DNA of 64,000 bases. Origin: DASUPK01 sp963747425. GTDB taxonomy: Bacteria; Actinomycetota; Thermoleophilia; Solirubrobacterales; 70-9. The notes below the pieces were generated by a model that was given only the letters and a program-made list of their open reading frames with translations, did not search any database and was not told the DNA's origin. Made by a program: the position numbers and the translations under genes. The stretch is from contig CAVVFJ010000011.1 in assembly GCA_963747425.1 (NCBI GenBank), positions 100,065 through 164,064 of the forward strand. The letters run 5' to 3'. Positions 40,672 to 49,191 of the stretch are shown here, piece by piece. Each line of letters opens with the position of its first letter. Position 1 is the stretch's first letter.

Positions 40672-41840
40672 TCCGAGCTGGTCGGCGGGACCATCGCGTT
40701 GATCCCCGTCGCATCGCGCCCGATGATCAGCTTGTGGATCTGGGAGGTGCCCTCGTACAGGGTCGTGACCCGGGCGTCGCGGAGATAGCGCTCGACGGGG
40801 TAGTCGTCGACGTAGCCGGACCCGCCGTGCACCTGGATGGCGGCGTTGGCGCACTCGACCGCGGCCTCCGTCGCGTAGTACTTCGCGATCGAGGTCTCGA
40901 CGGTGTTGCGCTCGCCGCGATCCTTGAGCGCGCCGGCGCGATAGACGAGCAACCGCGCGGCGTCACGCTTGACGATCATGTCGGCGATCAGCTCCTGGAC
41001 CAGCTGGAAGCTCGCGATCGGGACGCCGAACTGCTTTCGCTCCTTCGCGTATGCCACCGAGGCGTCCACGCAGCCGTCGCAGATCCCGACGCAGCCGGCG
41101 GCGACGCTGTAGCGGCCGTTGTCCAGTGAGCTCATCGCGATCTTGAAGCCGTCTCCGACCTCGCCAAGCAGGGCGTCATCGGGGACCTGCACCTCGTCGA
41201 GCGAGATCTCCGCGGTGTCGGAGGAGCGCAGGCCGAGCTTGCCGTGGATCTCCTGGGTGCTGTAGCCATCCGTCGCCGTCGGGACCAGGAAGCAGGCGAG
41301 ACCCCTGTGCTTCTTCTCGGGGTCCGTCTGGGCGAAGATCAGGGCCACCTCGGAGACGCTCCCCATCGAGATCCACATCTTGTTGCCCGTGATCGTCCAC
41401 CCGGAGTCGGTCTTCTTGGCACGACTGCGCATGCTCGCCGGGTCGGAGCCGGCATCCGGTTCCGTCAGGCCGAAGCAACCCAGGGCCTCGCCCGAGCAGA
41501 GCCGGGGCAGCCACTCCCGCTTCTGCTCCTCGGTGCCCCAGCGCTCGATCGAGCCGGCGACGAGCGAGGTCTGCACGGAGACGACGGTGCGCGCCGAGGA
41601 ATCGACGCGGCCGACCTGCTCGACGATCAGCGCGTAGCTCAGGTAGTCGAGGCCGCGGCCGCCGTACTCCTCGGAGACCGGCGCGCCGAGGTAGCCCATC
41701 TCGCCGAGCATGGTGGCCAGCTCGCGATCGAAGCGACCGGCTCGGTCGTTGTCGCGCACTCGCGGGGCGATCTCCTTGTCGGCGAAGTCCCGAGCGCTCT
41801 CGGCGATCAGGCGCTGCTCGTCTGTCAACTGGAAGTCCAA
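40668..41840 (-). CDS. Acyl-CoA dehydrogenase
   Basis: 390 residues. FAD/substrate blocks CFGLTEPDAGSDPASM and WTITGNKMWISMGS, the helix-rich QLVQELIADMIVKRDAARLL, and the catalytic Glu in TTLYEGTSQIHKLIIGR near the C-terminus. It makes trans-2-enoyl-CoA and hands electrons to ETF. It lies 30 bases after the aminotransferase gene in the beta-oxidation-like operon. Chain length cannot be told; butyryl-CoA type would fit the neighbouring dehydrogenase. Confidence 0.93.
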   Translation of the reverse strand: MDFQLTDEQRLIAESARDFADKEIAPRVRDNDRAGRFDRELATMLGEMGYLGAPVSEEYGGRGLDYLSYALIVEQVGRVDSSARTVVSVQTSLVAGSIERWGTEEQKREWLPRLCSGEALGCFGLTEPDAGSDPASMRSRAKKTDSGWTITGNKMWISMGSVSEVALIFAQTDPEKKHRGLACFLVPTATDGYSTQEIHGKLGLRSSDTAEISLDEVQVPDDALLGEVGDGFKIAMSSLDNGRYSVAAGCVGICDGCVDASVAYAKERKQFGVPIASFQLVQELIADMIVKRDAARLLVYRAGALKDRGERNTVETSIAKYYATEAAVECANAAIQVHGGSGYVDDYPVERYLRDARVTTLYEGTSQIHKLIIGRDATGINAMVPPTSSE

Positions 41841-41870
41841 AGCTCGGCTCAGCCTCGATTCAGGACGACC

Positions 41871-42668
41871 TCAGGTGGAGACCTGCATCTCTCGCGTCAG
41901 CACCGAGCCGAATGACTCGGCCGCCTCGCGAGTCCGCTCGCCGGGCACCTGGGGCAGCTCGCGGCCATCGATCGCGGAAACCGGTTGCACCTCGCGGACG
42001 GTGGACGCCAGGAACGCCTCGTGGGTCCCGCGGAGGTCCTCGACCTGGAAGGCCCCTTCCTCGACGTGCAGCTCTCGGACGATTCTGTCTCTCGTGATCG
42101 ACTCGAGGATCCCCACGTCGATGGCCGGGGTGAGCAGGACTCCGTCATACGAGACCCAGAAGACGGTCGAGGTCGGGGCCTCGAGCACGACGCCATCGGG
42201 GCGCACGAGAACCGCCTCGTCCGCCCCCTGACTCTGGGCCAACCGCGTTGACTCCATGTTGGCGGCGTAGGAGAGCGACTTGACGCCGTTCAGGATCACG
42301 CTTGGCGAGTAGGTGACGGTCGCCAGCCGGACGGTCTCACCTCGCGCCGGGAGGTTCTCGGTGAAGGCGAGGCGCCGGCCGCCGCGCGTCACGACCAGCC
42401 TGAGCTGCCCCTCGTGGTCCCCGAACTCGGCGAGCAGGGCGGAGATCTCTGCCTCGAGAGGCTCGCGCTCCACCGGGAGCTCGATGGCTGCCGCGGAACG
42501 CTCCAGGCGGTCGAGATGCTCGGTCAGGGCGAACGGCCTGCCGGCATAGAGCCGAATCACCTCGAAGACCCCGTCGCCGCGCAGCAGGCCGTCGTCGGAG
42601 GCCGGGACGCGCGCCTCCGGGGTGGGCACGATCCGGCCGTCGACGCTGGTCAGCTCCGGCGAGGGCAT
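41871..42668 (-). CDS. Class IV PLP aminotransferase/lyase
   Basis: 265 residues from ATG 42668. Family blocks are SVDGRIVPTPEARVPASDDGLLRGDGVFE, the PLP-lysine site SVILNGVKSLSYAANM, DEAVLVRPDGVVLEAPTSTVF and the closing TREVQPV. Class IV members include 4-amino-4-deoxychorismate lyase, branched-chain and D-amino-acid aminotransferases; the short form and VKSLSYAANM segment fit ADC lyase/PabC. Here it lies between thiolase and acyl-CoA dehydrogenase, which fits branched-chain or D-amino acid breakdown better than folate synthesis. Neither is proven. Confidence 0.82.
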   Translation of the reverse strand: MPSPELTSVDGRIVPTPEARVPASDDGLLRGDGVFEVIRLYAGRPFALTEHLDRLERSAAAIELPVEREPLEAEISALLAEFGDHEGQLRLVVTRGGRRLAFTENLPARGETVRLATVTYSPSVILNGVKSLSYAANMESTRLAQSQGADEAVLVRPDGVVLEAPTSTVFWVSYDGVLLTPAIDVGILESITRDRIVRELHVEEGAFQVEDLRGTHEAFLASTVREVQPVSAIDGRELPQVPGERTREAAESFGSVLTREMQVST

Positions 42669-42679
42669 CGAACGCGAGG

Positions 42680-43885
42680 CTACAGCGCCTCGACCACGGT
42701 CGCGACGCCCTGCCCGACGCCGACGCACAGGGTCGCGATGCCGTAGCGCGCTCCTCGGCGACGCAGCTCCCAGACGAGGCTGGTCATCAGCCGCGCCCCC
42801 GAGCAGCCCAGCGGGTGGCCGAGGGCGATCGCGCCGCCATTGACGTTGAGGCGATCCTCGTCGATGCCGAGGCCGTCGGCACATGCCAGGACCTGGGATG
42901 CGAAGGCCTCGTTCAGCTCGATCAGGTCGATCTGATCCAGCTCGAGACCCGCGCGCTCGAGCGCCTTGGGGATCGCGATCATCGGCCCGATCCCCATGTA
43001 GGCCGGGTCCACGCCGGCGACCCCGATCGAGACGATCCGCGCCATCGGCTCGCGGCCCAGCTCCTTGGCAGCCTCCTCGTTGCCGAGCACCAGGCAGGCG
43101 GCTCCGTCGTTGAGCGTCGATGAGTTGCCCGCGGTGACGGTGCCGCCCTCGCGGAAGGCCGGCTTCAGCTTGGCGAGCTTCTCCATCGAGGTGTCCTCAC
43201 GCGGTCCCTCGTCCACGGACATGGTCGTGGGCTCGTCGCGGCGGCTCTTGGGCGGCACCTCGACCGGCACGATCTGCTCATCGAAGCGGCCCTCCTGTCG
43301 GGCGGTGACGGCCCGCTGGTGGCTCTGCAGCGCAAAGCGGTCCTGCTCCTCCCGCGAGACCTTGTAGCGCTCCGCGACGTTCTCGCCTGTCTCGCCCATC
43401 GACTCCGTGGAGTAGAGCTCGGACATCCGCGGGTTGATCATGCGCCAGCCGAGCGTCGTGTCGTAGAGGGTCTGCTCGCCCCGGGCGAGCCCGGATTCCG
43501 GCTTCGGCATCACCCAGGGAGCCCGAGACATCGACTCGACGCCGCCCGCCAGGTAGAGCTGTCCCTCGCCTAGCCGGAGCGCCCGGGAGGCCCCGTTGAC
43601 CGCCTCGAGGCCCGAGGCGCAGAGCCGGTTCACGGTCACCCCGGGCACGTCGACCGGCAGCCCGGCCAGCAGCGCCCCCATCCGAGCGACGTCACGGTTG
43701 TCCTCACCGGACTGGTTGGCGGCGCCCATGTAGACGTCGTCGATCCTCTCGGGATCGAGGCCGGTGCGCTCGACCGCCGCCGAGATCACGTGGGCGGCGA
43801 GGTCGTCCGGCCGAATCCGGGAGAGGCCGCCGCGGTAGCCGCCCATCGGGGTGCGAACGGCGTCGATGATCAGGGCCTCTGGCAC
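42680..43885 (-). CDS. Acetyl-CoA acetyltransferase/3-ketoacyl-CoA thiolase
   Basis: 401 residues from GTG 43885; TTG 43912 upstream in frame is an alternative. The catalytic Cys is in TVNRLCASGLEAV (about 88), the GHP loop in NVNGGAIALGHPLGCSGAR, and the second Cys in TLCVGVGQGVATV. It cleaves 3-ketoacyl-CoA to acetyl-CoA or condenses two. It heads the four-gene operon that supplies thiolase, dehydrogenase and hydroxyacyl dehydrogenase steps; the enoyl hydratase may come from elsewhere. Confidence 0.93.
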   Translation of the reverse strand: MPEALIIDAVRTPMGGYRGGLSRIRPDDLAAHVISAAVERTGLDPERIDDVYMGAANQSGEDNRDVARMGALLAGLPVDVPGVTVNRLCASGLEAVNGASRALRLGEGQLYLAGGVESMSRAPWVMPKPESGLARGEQTLYDTTLGWRMINPRMSELYSTESMGETGENVAERYKVSREEQDRFALQSHQRAVTARQEGRFDEQIVPVEVPPKSRRDEPTTMSVDEGPREDTSMEKLAKLKPAFREGGTVTAGNSSTLNDGAACLVLGNEEAAKELGREPMARIVSIGVAGVDPAYMGIGPMIAIPKALERAGLELDQIDLIELNEAFASQVLACADGLGIDEDRLNVNGGAIALGHPLGCSGARLMTSLVWELRRRGARYGIATLCVGVGQGVATVVEAL

Positions 43886-43921
43886 GGCAGGTGAGAGTAG
43901 CGGTAGCCTCAACCTCGGGAG

Positions 43922-44236
43922 ATGGTCTTCATAGCCCTAACCCTTGGGCTTCTCGTCCTGCTCTTCGTGATCATGGTCGTGCTCGCCCGCACCTTCCAGG
44001 GCCACAGCGTGGCCGATCTGCTCGACTGGAAGCCAACCCGCTCGCCCGAGGTGGAGGCCCAGAACGAGGTCGATGACATCCAGCAGATGATCGATGCCCA
44101 GAACGCCCTGCGGAGAAAGCGCGGTGCGAAGGAGATCACCGAGGCGGACGTCGAGCGGCAGGCGCGCGAGGATCAGGCGATCCGGGCGCGAGGGCGCGGC
44201 CCGTTCGCCCAGCGGCGCGATGATGCGAGCCCGTAG
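43922..44236 (+). CDS. Small single-pass membrane protein with charged tail
   Basis: 104 residues: one N-terminal helix (FIALTLGLLVLLFVIMVVLA) and a long hydrophilic tail with an acidic-basic coiled-coil-like middle (PEVEAQNEVDDIQQMIDAQNA, residue pattern heptad-like), ending RGPFAQRRDDASP. No family is recognised. It is divergent to the thiolase operon. Confidence 0.6.
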   Translation: MVFIALTLGLLVLLFVIMVVLARTFQGHSVADLLDWKPTRSPEVEAQNEVDDIQQMIDAQNALRRKRGAKEITEADVERQAREDQAIRARGRGPFAQRRDDASP

Positions 44237-44272
44237 CGGAAGCGAAGCTGAGCAGCGAGGCGTTTAGTTCTA

Positions 44273-44761
44273 GTGGCCCGCGCGCTGATCGTCGGCTGCG
44301 GCTGCCGCGGCCGTGACCTCGGCTCCCAGCTCGCGGCGCTCGGCTGGCAGGTGCGCGGGACGAGCAGGGAGCGGACCGGGCTGGCCGCGATCGAAGCGGC
44401 GGGCCTCGAGCCGGCCGAGGCGAACCCGGACCGGCCGGGCACGGTGCTCGATCTCTGCGCCGATGTCGCCGTGGTGGTCTGGCTGCTCGGCTCGGCCACC
44501 GGCGAGGCGGACGCGATCGCGGCGATCCACGGCCCGCGGCTCGAGCGCCTGCTCGAGAAGCTGGTGGACAGCCCGGTGCGGGGCTTCGCCTACGAGGCGG
44601 CCGGATCCGTCGACGAGCGGCTCCTGGCCGAGGGCCGGGAGATCGTCGAGCGGGCGGGGGAGACCTGGCGCATCCCGGTGGCCCTGCTGGCCGGCGGCCG
44701 GGACCAGCCCGGGTGGGCCGGGCGGAGCGCCGAGGCGGTGGCCGGGCTACTGGCCGGTTGA
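44273..44761 (+). CDS. NAD(P)-binding Rossmann-like protein
   Basis: 162 residues from GTG 44273. A Rossmann start (ARALIVGCGCRGRDLGSQLAALG) with the G-x-G-x2-G nucleotide loop and an RGTSRERTGL second strand that carries a basic residue where NADP phosphate would bind. Shorter than standard SDR or epimerase domains; the catalytic half looks missing, so it may be a redox sensor or a cofactor-binding protein. No partner is visible. Confidence 0.6.
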   Translation: MARALIVGCGCRGRDLGSQLAALGWQVRGTSRERTGLAAIEAAGLEPAEANPDRPGTVLDLCADVAVVVWLLGSATGEADAIAAIHGPRLERLLEKLVDSPVRGFAYEAAGSVDERLLAEGREIVERAGETWRIPVALLAGGRDQPGWAGRSAEAVAGLLAG

Positions 44762-45130
44762 GCTGCCCTGGAAGGCGTTCGCCGCAGAGGGCGGTGAGCA
44801 GGGGCTCTCCGGCGGGATCGGATACTGGTCGCCGGGCTCGCCACACGGGGTGGAGGGCGACACCGGCCTTGCGCCCTGCTGCGCAACCTGCTCCGCGTTG
44901 GCCGGCGTGGTTGCCCATGGCGCCGCGTCCTTGAAATGCGTGGGCGGCTTGTCGAACAGCCCGACGAGAAGCAGCCAGCCGCCGAGAATGACGACGAGCA
45001 CCGTCGCGACGGCGACGAAGAACATGACCTGGCTGCGGCGTGACGGGCCGTAGGAGTGGCCGACGACCTGACGCCGCTTGTCCTGGCCCATCGCATCGAG
45101 CGTCGATGGCGTGTAGTGGTCCGCCTCCAT
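44747..45130 (-). CDS. Single-pass membrane protein of unknown function
   Basis: 127 residues from ATG 45130. A cytoplasmic N-terminus (EADHYTPSTLDAMGQDKRRQ), one helix near residues 40-60 (VMFFVAVATVLVVILGGWLLL), then an extracytoplasmic region rich in Pro/Ser/Ala with two Cys (TPCGEPGDQY...SPCSPPS). Overlaps the convergent Rossmann-like gene by 15 bases. Function not predictable. Confidence 0.6.
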   Translation of the reverse strand: MEADHYTPSTLDAMGQDKRRQVVGHSYGPSRRSQVMFFVAVATVLVVILGGWLLLVGLFDKPPTHFKDAAPWATTPANAEQVAQQGARPVSPSTPCGEPGDQYPIPPESPCSPPSAANAFQGSSTGQ

Positions 45131-45197
45131 ACCCAATAACAACGATACCGCTGGGGGACGCAGGCAGCGCCGCCGTTCCGGTCGGCCGGCTTGGCAA

Positions 45198-45244
45198 GGT
45201 AATTGGCTAAAATCTGATCAGGATTACCTAGTTAGACAATTACC
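45198..45244. promoter_or_regulatory. 13-base inverted repeat before the rhodanese gene
   Basis: GGTAATTGGCTAA (45198-45210) and TTAGACAATTACC (45232-45244) pair at 12 of 13 positions, with a 21-base spacer containing CTGATCAG. It is the most AT-rich stretch in the area and ends 17 bases before the rhodanese ATG. This looks like a regulator binding site (MarR/ArsR/Rrf2-like dimers bind sites of this sort). The factor is not identified. Confidence 0.6.
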
Positions 45245-45260
45245 CCAAGAGAGGCGAACG

Positions 45261-46106
45261 ATGGCCGATTACGCAAACGACGTACTGGTCGAGACCGATT
45301 GGGTCGCCGAGCATCTCGACGACGACGACATCCGGATCGTCGAGGTGGATGAGAACCCGGCGCTCTACGCCGAGGCCCACATCCCGGGCGCGATCGGATT
45401 CGACTGGAAGAAGGACCTCCAGGATCAGGTCAAGCGCGACTTCCTCGGGCCGGAGGACTTCGGGAAGCTGATGGGAAGCCGCGGGATCTCGAACGACCAC
45501 ACGATCCTGCTCTACGGCGACAGGAACAACTGGTTCGCCGCATACACCTACTGGTACTTCCGCTACTACGGCCACGACAAGGTCAGGCTGATCAACGGGC
45601 CACGCGAGAAGTGGATCGCGGAGGACCGCCCGACCAGCACCGACGTCCCGTCGTATCCGGAGGCCGGCTTCGAGGCGAAGGCCGGCGACGACGCGATCCG
45701 GGCCAAGCGCGACGAGGTGCTGTCTGCGCTCGACTCGAGCACCAGCCTGGTCGACGTCCGCAGCCCCCAGGAGTACTCGGGCGAGCTGATCGCGATGGCC
45801 GGGTACGAGCAGGAGGGCGCGCAGCGGGCCGGTCACATCCCCGGTGCCGCATCCGTGCCGTGGGCCCAGGCCGTCAACGAGGACGGCACCTTCAAGTCCG
45901 CCGATGAGCTTCGACAGCTCTACGAGGGCAAGGGCGTGATCGAGAACGGCACCCCGATCATCGCCTACTGCCGGATCGGCGAGCGCTCGGCCCACACCTG
46001 GTTCGTCCTCCACGAGCTGCTCGGGCAAGGCGACGTCAAGAACTACGACGGCTCGTGGACCGAGTGGGGCAACCTGGTGGACGTGCCGATCGAGAAAGAG
46101 GTCTGA
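45261..46106 (+). CDS. Thiosulfate sulfurtransferase (tandem rhodanese)
   Basis: 281 residues: an inactive N-terminal rhodanese domain (about 10-135) and an active C-terminal one (about 155-275) with the Cys loop AYCRIGERSAHTWF. The CRIGER-type loop matches actinobacterial SseA/CysA2-type thiosulfate sulfurtransferases. It moves a sulfane sulfur to cyanide or thiols. GAGAGGCGAACG precedes the ATG as ribosome binding site, and a large inverted repeat sits upstream. A 12-base-stem terminator follows. Confidence 0.92.
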   Translation: MADYANDVLVETDWVAEHLDDDDIRIVEVDENPALYAEAHIPGAIGFDWKKDLQDQVKRDFLGPEDFGKLMGSRGISNDHTILLYGDRNNWFAAYTYWYFRYYGHDKVRLINGPREKWIAEDRPTSTDVPSYPEAGFEAKAGDDAIRAKRDEVLSALDSSTSLVDVRSPQEYSGELIAMAGYEQEGAQRAGHIPGAASVPWAQAVNEDGTFKSADELRQLYEGKGVIENGTPIIAYCRIGERSAHTWFVLHELLGQGDVKNYDGSWTEWGNLVDVPIEKEV

Positions 46107-46114
46107 GGCGTGAT

Positions 46115-46146
46115 GGGGCGGCCGGCGCAGGCATGCCGGCCGCCCC
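46115..46146. terminator. Strong GC-rich hairpin between convergent genes
   Basis: GGGGCGGCCGGC (46115-46126) and GCCGGCCGCCCC (46135-46146) form a perfect 12-bp stem with an 8-base loop. It separates the rhodanese stop from the convergent RibD-like gene's stop and should end transcription from both sides. There is no U-tract. Confidence 0.7.
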
Positions 46147-46148
46147 GA

Positions 46149-46790
46149 TCACTTCACGACGCGGTACTTGAGGTGCGCTACCCCGGGTCCCTCGACCGCG
46201 CGGAGCTGTTCGAGCTTGATATCCGGGCCCACTCCGTCGAAAAGGCGCTCGCCGCCGCCCAGCAGTAGCGGGGAGACGTGGATCTCGAGCTCGTCGACCA
46301 GGCCGGCCGCCAGGTACTCGTTGATGATCTCGGCGCCGCCGCCGATGTAGACGTCCTTGTCGCCGGCCGCCTCCCTGGCCTGCGCGAGGGCGGACTCGAT
46401 GCCGTCGGTGACGAAGGTGAACGTGGTGTCCGACAGGGTGAGCGGCTCGCGCTCGTGGTGGGTGAGAACGAAGACCGGCTTGTGGAAAGGCGGGTCCTCG
46501 CCCCACCACCCTTGCCAGGGGTCGTCGGGCCAGGGGCCGCCGCCCGGGGGCCCGAACTTGCCGCGGCCCATGATCTCGGCGCCGACGTTGGCAACGGCCT
46601 CCTCGGCGACCGGGGTGTTCTCGTTGACCTCGCCGCCCTCCCTGCCGTGGGGCTCGCGCCAGGTCTTCAGCTTGAGCATCCAGTCGTGGAGCTCTTCGCC
46701 GCCCTCGCCAAGAGGGTTCTCCTCGCTCTGGTTGGGCCCGGCCACGTAGCCGTCAGCAGAAATCGCGATATGCACTCTCACTTTGCTCAT
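46149..46790 (-). CDS. RibD C-terminal/dihydrofolate-reductase-like protein
   Basis: 213 residues with KVRVHIAISADGYVAGPNQS at the start, a long insertion, GAEIMGRGKFGP, FVLTHHEREPL, DVYIGGGAEIINEYLAAGLVDELEIH and the LLGGGERLFDG end. This is the RibD-C/YwjB/DHFR-like fold that binds NADPH; these stand-alone members are mostly uncharacterised. It lies alone on the minus strand, convergent with rhodanese. Confidence 0.85.
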   Translation of the reverse strand: MSKVRVHIAISADGYVAGPNQSEENPLGEGGEELHDWMLKLKTWREPHGREGGEVNENTPVAEEAVANVGAEIMGRGKFGPPGGGPWPDDPWQGWWGEDPPFHKPVFVLTHHEREPLTLSDTTFTFVTDGIESALAQAREAAGDKDVYIGGGAEIINEYLAAGLVDELEIHVSPLLLGGGERLFDGVGPDIKLEQLRAVEGPGVAHLKYRVVK

Positions 46791-46819
46791 GCCCTATAGA
46801 CGCCTCCTCGTTCCGAAAC

Positions 46820-47398
46820 TCATCGGTTTGGTCGGTCCAGACGATTGAACAGGTCGCCGAGAATCCGCGCGGTCGCGCCCCAGATCAGCTTGTCGGAGAT
46901 CAGGTAGGTGTCGGTCTTGATCGGGACGCCGCGGCGAACGAGGCGTCTCTTCTCATACGCGGCCTCCAGGTCGTCGAGCGAGGCGACCAGCACGCTCTCC
47001 ACCTCCGCCGGGTTCGGCTCGAACCGCATTCCCTGCTCGATCAGCCCGACGAATGGGTGGACCTTGTAGTTGGTCACGAAGGTGCCGATCGGGGGCAGGG
47101 CGCCGACGACCTCGACTCGCTCGCGTGACAGCCCGATCTCCTCCTCGGCCTCGCGCAGGGCCGTGTCCAGCAGCTCCTCGCCCTCGTCGCGGCGGCCTCC
47201 CGGAAACGAGATCTCGCCGGCGTGGCGGTTCAGGTCCGAGCGCCGCTCCGTGAAGATCAGGCCGGGGTTCGCGGGCCAGCCGTGCATCGGAACCAGCACG
47301 GCGGCGTCGGTGCGCCCGTGGGCGTCGAGCCGCTCGGCCTCGCCTGGGGTAAGGAGCAACTCCCGCAGATCAGATGATGATCTGGACGACTCCGCCAT
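46820..47398 (-). CDS. Nudix hydrolase, CoA-pyrophosphatase type
   Basis: 192 residues from ATG 47398. The Nudix box is GGRRDEGEELLDTALREAEE plus EIG, with the preceding RSDLNRHAGEISFPGG that marks the NudL/CoAse branch. It cleaves CoA or related nucleotide diphosphates. Its first 29 bases overlap the end of the SDR gene upstream. Confidence 0.87.
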   Translation of the reverse strand: MAESSRSSSDLRELLLTPGEAERLDAHGRTDAAVLVPMHGWPANPGLIFTERRSDLNRHAGEISFPGGRRDEGEELLDTALREAEEEIGLSRERVEVVGALPPIGTFVTNYKVHPFVGLIEQGMRFEPNPAEVESVLVASLDDLEAAYEKRRLVRRGVPIKTDTYLISDKLIWGATARILGDLFNRLDRPNR

Positions 47399-48182
47399 CC
47401 ACGCTCCATGCCGCGCCGGAGGTATAGGAGGCGTGCTCGGAGCAGAGAAAGACGATCGCACCGGCGACCTCGTCGACCTCGGCCAGGCGGCCGATCGGAC
47501 GACCCGCGGCCGCGGCCTCGACAGCTTCGTCACGGCTGGACAACCCCTCCATCTCCATCACCTGGTCGAGCAGGCCACCCTCATCGGTCCAGAGCTCTGA
47601 CTTGACCGCGCCGGGACAGATCGCGTTGACCAGGACACCGTGCGCCGCATACCGATCGGCGTAGAGCCGCGACAGGGAGAGCTCGGCGGCCTTGGCCACG
47701 GAGTACTCGGGCGTGGTGCCCGACGGGCGCTTTCCCGACGAGCTGGAGACGTTGACGATGCGGCCCCAGCCACGCTCGCGCATCGCGGGAACGGCGGCTC
47801 GCATCAGGCGCATCGGCGCCATCACGTTCAGCTCCCACGCCGCGTACCAGTCCTCGTCCGGGACGTCGTCGAGATCCCGCCGGCGCGCCGTGCCGGCGTT
47901 GTTGACCAGGACGTCGACCTGGCCGAGGCGCTCACCGGCTTCTCGAACGATGCGCTCGGCAGCCTCGGCCTCGGTCACGTCCGCGACCAGTGACTCGGCG
48001 CGGCCACCTGCCTGCTGGCCCGCGGCGGCGCACTCGTCGGCCGCCTCGACGAGCCGGTCCTCGGACCGGGCCACGAGCAGTACGTCGGCACCCTCGGCGC
48101 ACAGCATCCGGGCGGTGGCCAGGCCGATGCCCCGGCTGGCACCGGTCACCACGCAGGCGCGACCGCTGAGCCCCAGGTCCAC
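47370..48182 (-). CDS. Short-chain dehydrogenase/reductase
   Basis: 270 residues, a classical SDR. NAD(P) motif VVTGASRGIGLATA, LVNNAGTA, IVNVSSSSG, catalytic YSVAKAAE (YxxxK) and the C-terminal YTSGAAWSVDGG. It is like 3-oxoacyl-ACP or sugar/steroid reductases; substrate not assignable. The adjacent reading of OsmC and PduO genes upstream suggests one long minus-strand transcript from 49159. Confidence 0.9.
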   Translation of the reverse strand: MDLGLSGRACVVTGASRGIGLATARMLCAEGADVLLVARSEDRLVEAADECAAAGQQAGGRAESLVADVTEAEAAERIVREAGERLGQVDVLVNNAGTARRRDLDDVPDEDWYAAWELNVMAPMRLMRAAVPAMRERGWGRIVNVSSSSGKRPSGTTPEYSVAKAAELSLSRLYADRYAAHGVLVNAICPGAVKSELWTDEGGLLDQVMEMEGLSSRDEAVEAAAAGRPIGRLAEVDEVAGAIVFLCSEHASYTSGAAWSVDGGVVQIII

Positions 48183-48185
48183 CGG

Positions 48186-48590
48186 CTAGGCCTCGATCAA
48201 CTCGAGCGAGTCGTCGACCTCGTTGTCCTCCGCCATCAGGGCCTTGTGGACCGGGCACTTGTGAGCGATCACCAGGATCCGCTCTCGCTGCTCGTCGGTG
48301 AGCTCGGCGGGCGTCCGGATCTCGACCGTGAACTTGGCCGGCGTGTCGGTGGTCGACTCGTGGAATTCCACGAAGACCTCGACATCGCCAAGCTCCCATC
48401 CCTTGCGATCCGCGTACATCTCGATCGTGATCGCGGTGCAGCTGGCCAGGGACGCCGCGAGCAGCTCGGTCGGCTTCGGGCCCTGGTCGCCGCCGCCGCG
48501 GTCCTCGGGCTCGTCCGCGATCAGGCGATGCTCGCGAATCTCGATCTCGTGCTCCCAACCCTTCCTACGCCGGGCGATCGCGCTTGGCAT
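48186..48590 (-). CDS. OsmC/Ohr-like peroxiredoxin-family protein
   Basis: 134 residues from ATG 48590. OsmC fold with the catalytic Cys pair in ASLASCTAITIEMYA (Cys about 56) and HKCPVHKALM (Cys about 111), and PKPTELLAASLASC. The family reduces organic hydroperoxides. It overlaps the cobalamin adenosyltransferase gene by ATGA. Confidence 0.87.
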   Translation of the reverse strand: MPSAIARRRKGWEHEIEIREHRLIADEPEDRGGGDQGPKPTELLAASLASCTAITIEMYADRKGWELGDVEVFVEFHESTTDTPAKFTVEIRTPAELTDEQRERILVIAHKCPVHKALMAEDNEVDDSLELIEA

Positions 48591-49159
48591 CAGGCTCCCT
48601 CCCTGCCCTGGAAGATCTGCGGGTTCGGCTCGTCGGCGAAGCGGGCCAGGGCGAACGCGAGGTCGGAGGCGCGGTTGAGGTAGCGGAGAACCGCATCGGA
48701 GGCGAGGCCCTCGGTGTCGCTGAGCTCGACGGTCCGGCGCTCGGCGCGGCGGATCGCCGACCGGGCGACGTCCAGCGCCGCGGAGAGCTCGGTCCCCCCG
48801 GGGATGACGAAATGGGGCGGCAGGTCGACCTGGTTCATGTAGCGGTCGATGTCCACCTCCACCGCATCGATCATTCCGTCGGTGATCCGGCTGATGCCGT
48901 CCTGGAGGCGATCGGCGGCCTCCGGCGAGGTCGCAAGCTCGGCGCCGGCGACGAACAGGTCCTGCTGGAGGGAGAGGATGGTCGCACGCAGGTCGGCCTG
49001 GTTGTCCGCCTTGCAGAGCGCGCGGGCGACGCCGAGCGCCGAGTTGGCCTCGTCGATGGAGCCGTAGGCCTCGGTGCGTGCATTGGTCTTCGGCACGCGC
49101 CCCCCGTACCAGAGGGAGGTCGTGCCGTCGTCTCCCTTCTTCGTGTAGATCTTGACCAC
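48590..49159 (-). CDS. pduO: Cob(I)alamin adenosyltransferase, PduO type
   Basis: 189 residues with IYTKKGDDGTTSLWYGGRVPKT (ATP-binding start), EAYGSIDEANSALG, and RRAERRTVEL and RYLNRASDLAFALARF toward the end. It makes adenosylcobalamin from cob(I)alamin and ATP. The gene is the first of the minus-strand run pduO-osmC-SDR-nudix. A B12-dependent mutase is not in the window. Confidence 0.92.
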   Translation of the reverse strand: MVKIYTKKGDDGTTSLWYGGRVPKTNARTEAYGSIDEANSALGVARALCKADNQADLRATILSLQQDLFVAGAELATSPEAADRLQDGISRITDGMIDAVEVDIDRYMNQVDLPPHFVIPGGTELSAALDVARSAIRRAERRTVELSDTEGLASDAVLRYLNRASDLAFALARFADEPNPQIFQGREGA

Positions 49160-49191
49160 GTAAACGACGATATCGGGGAAAGGAGCCCGGC

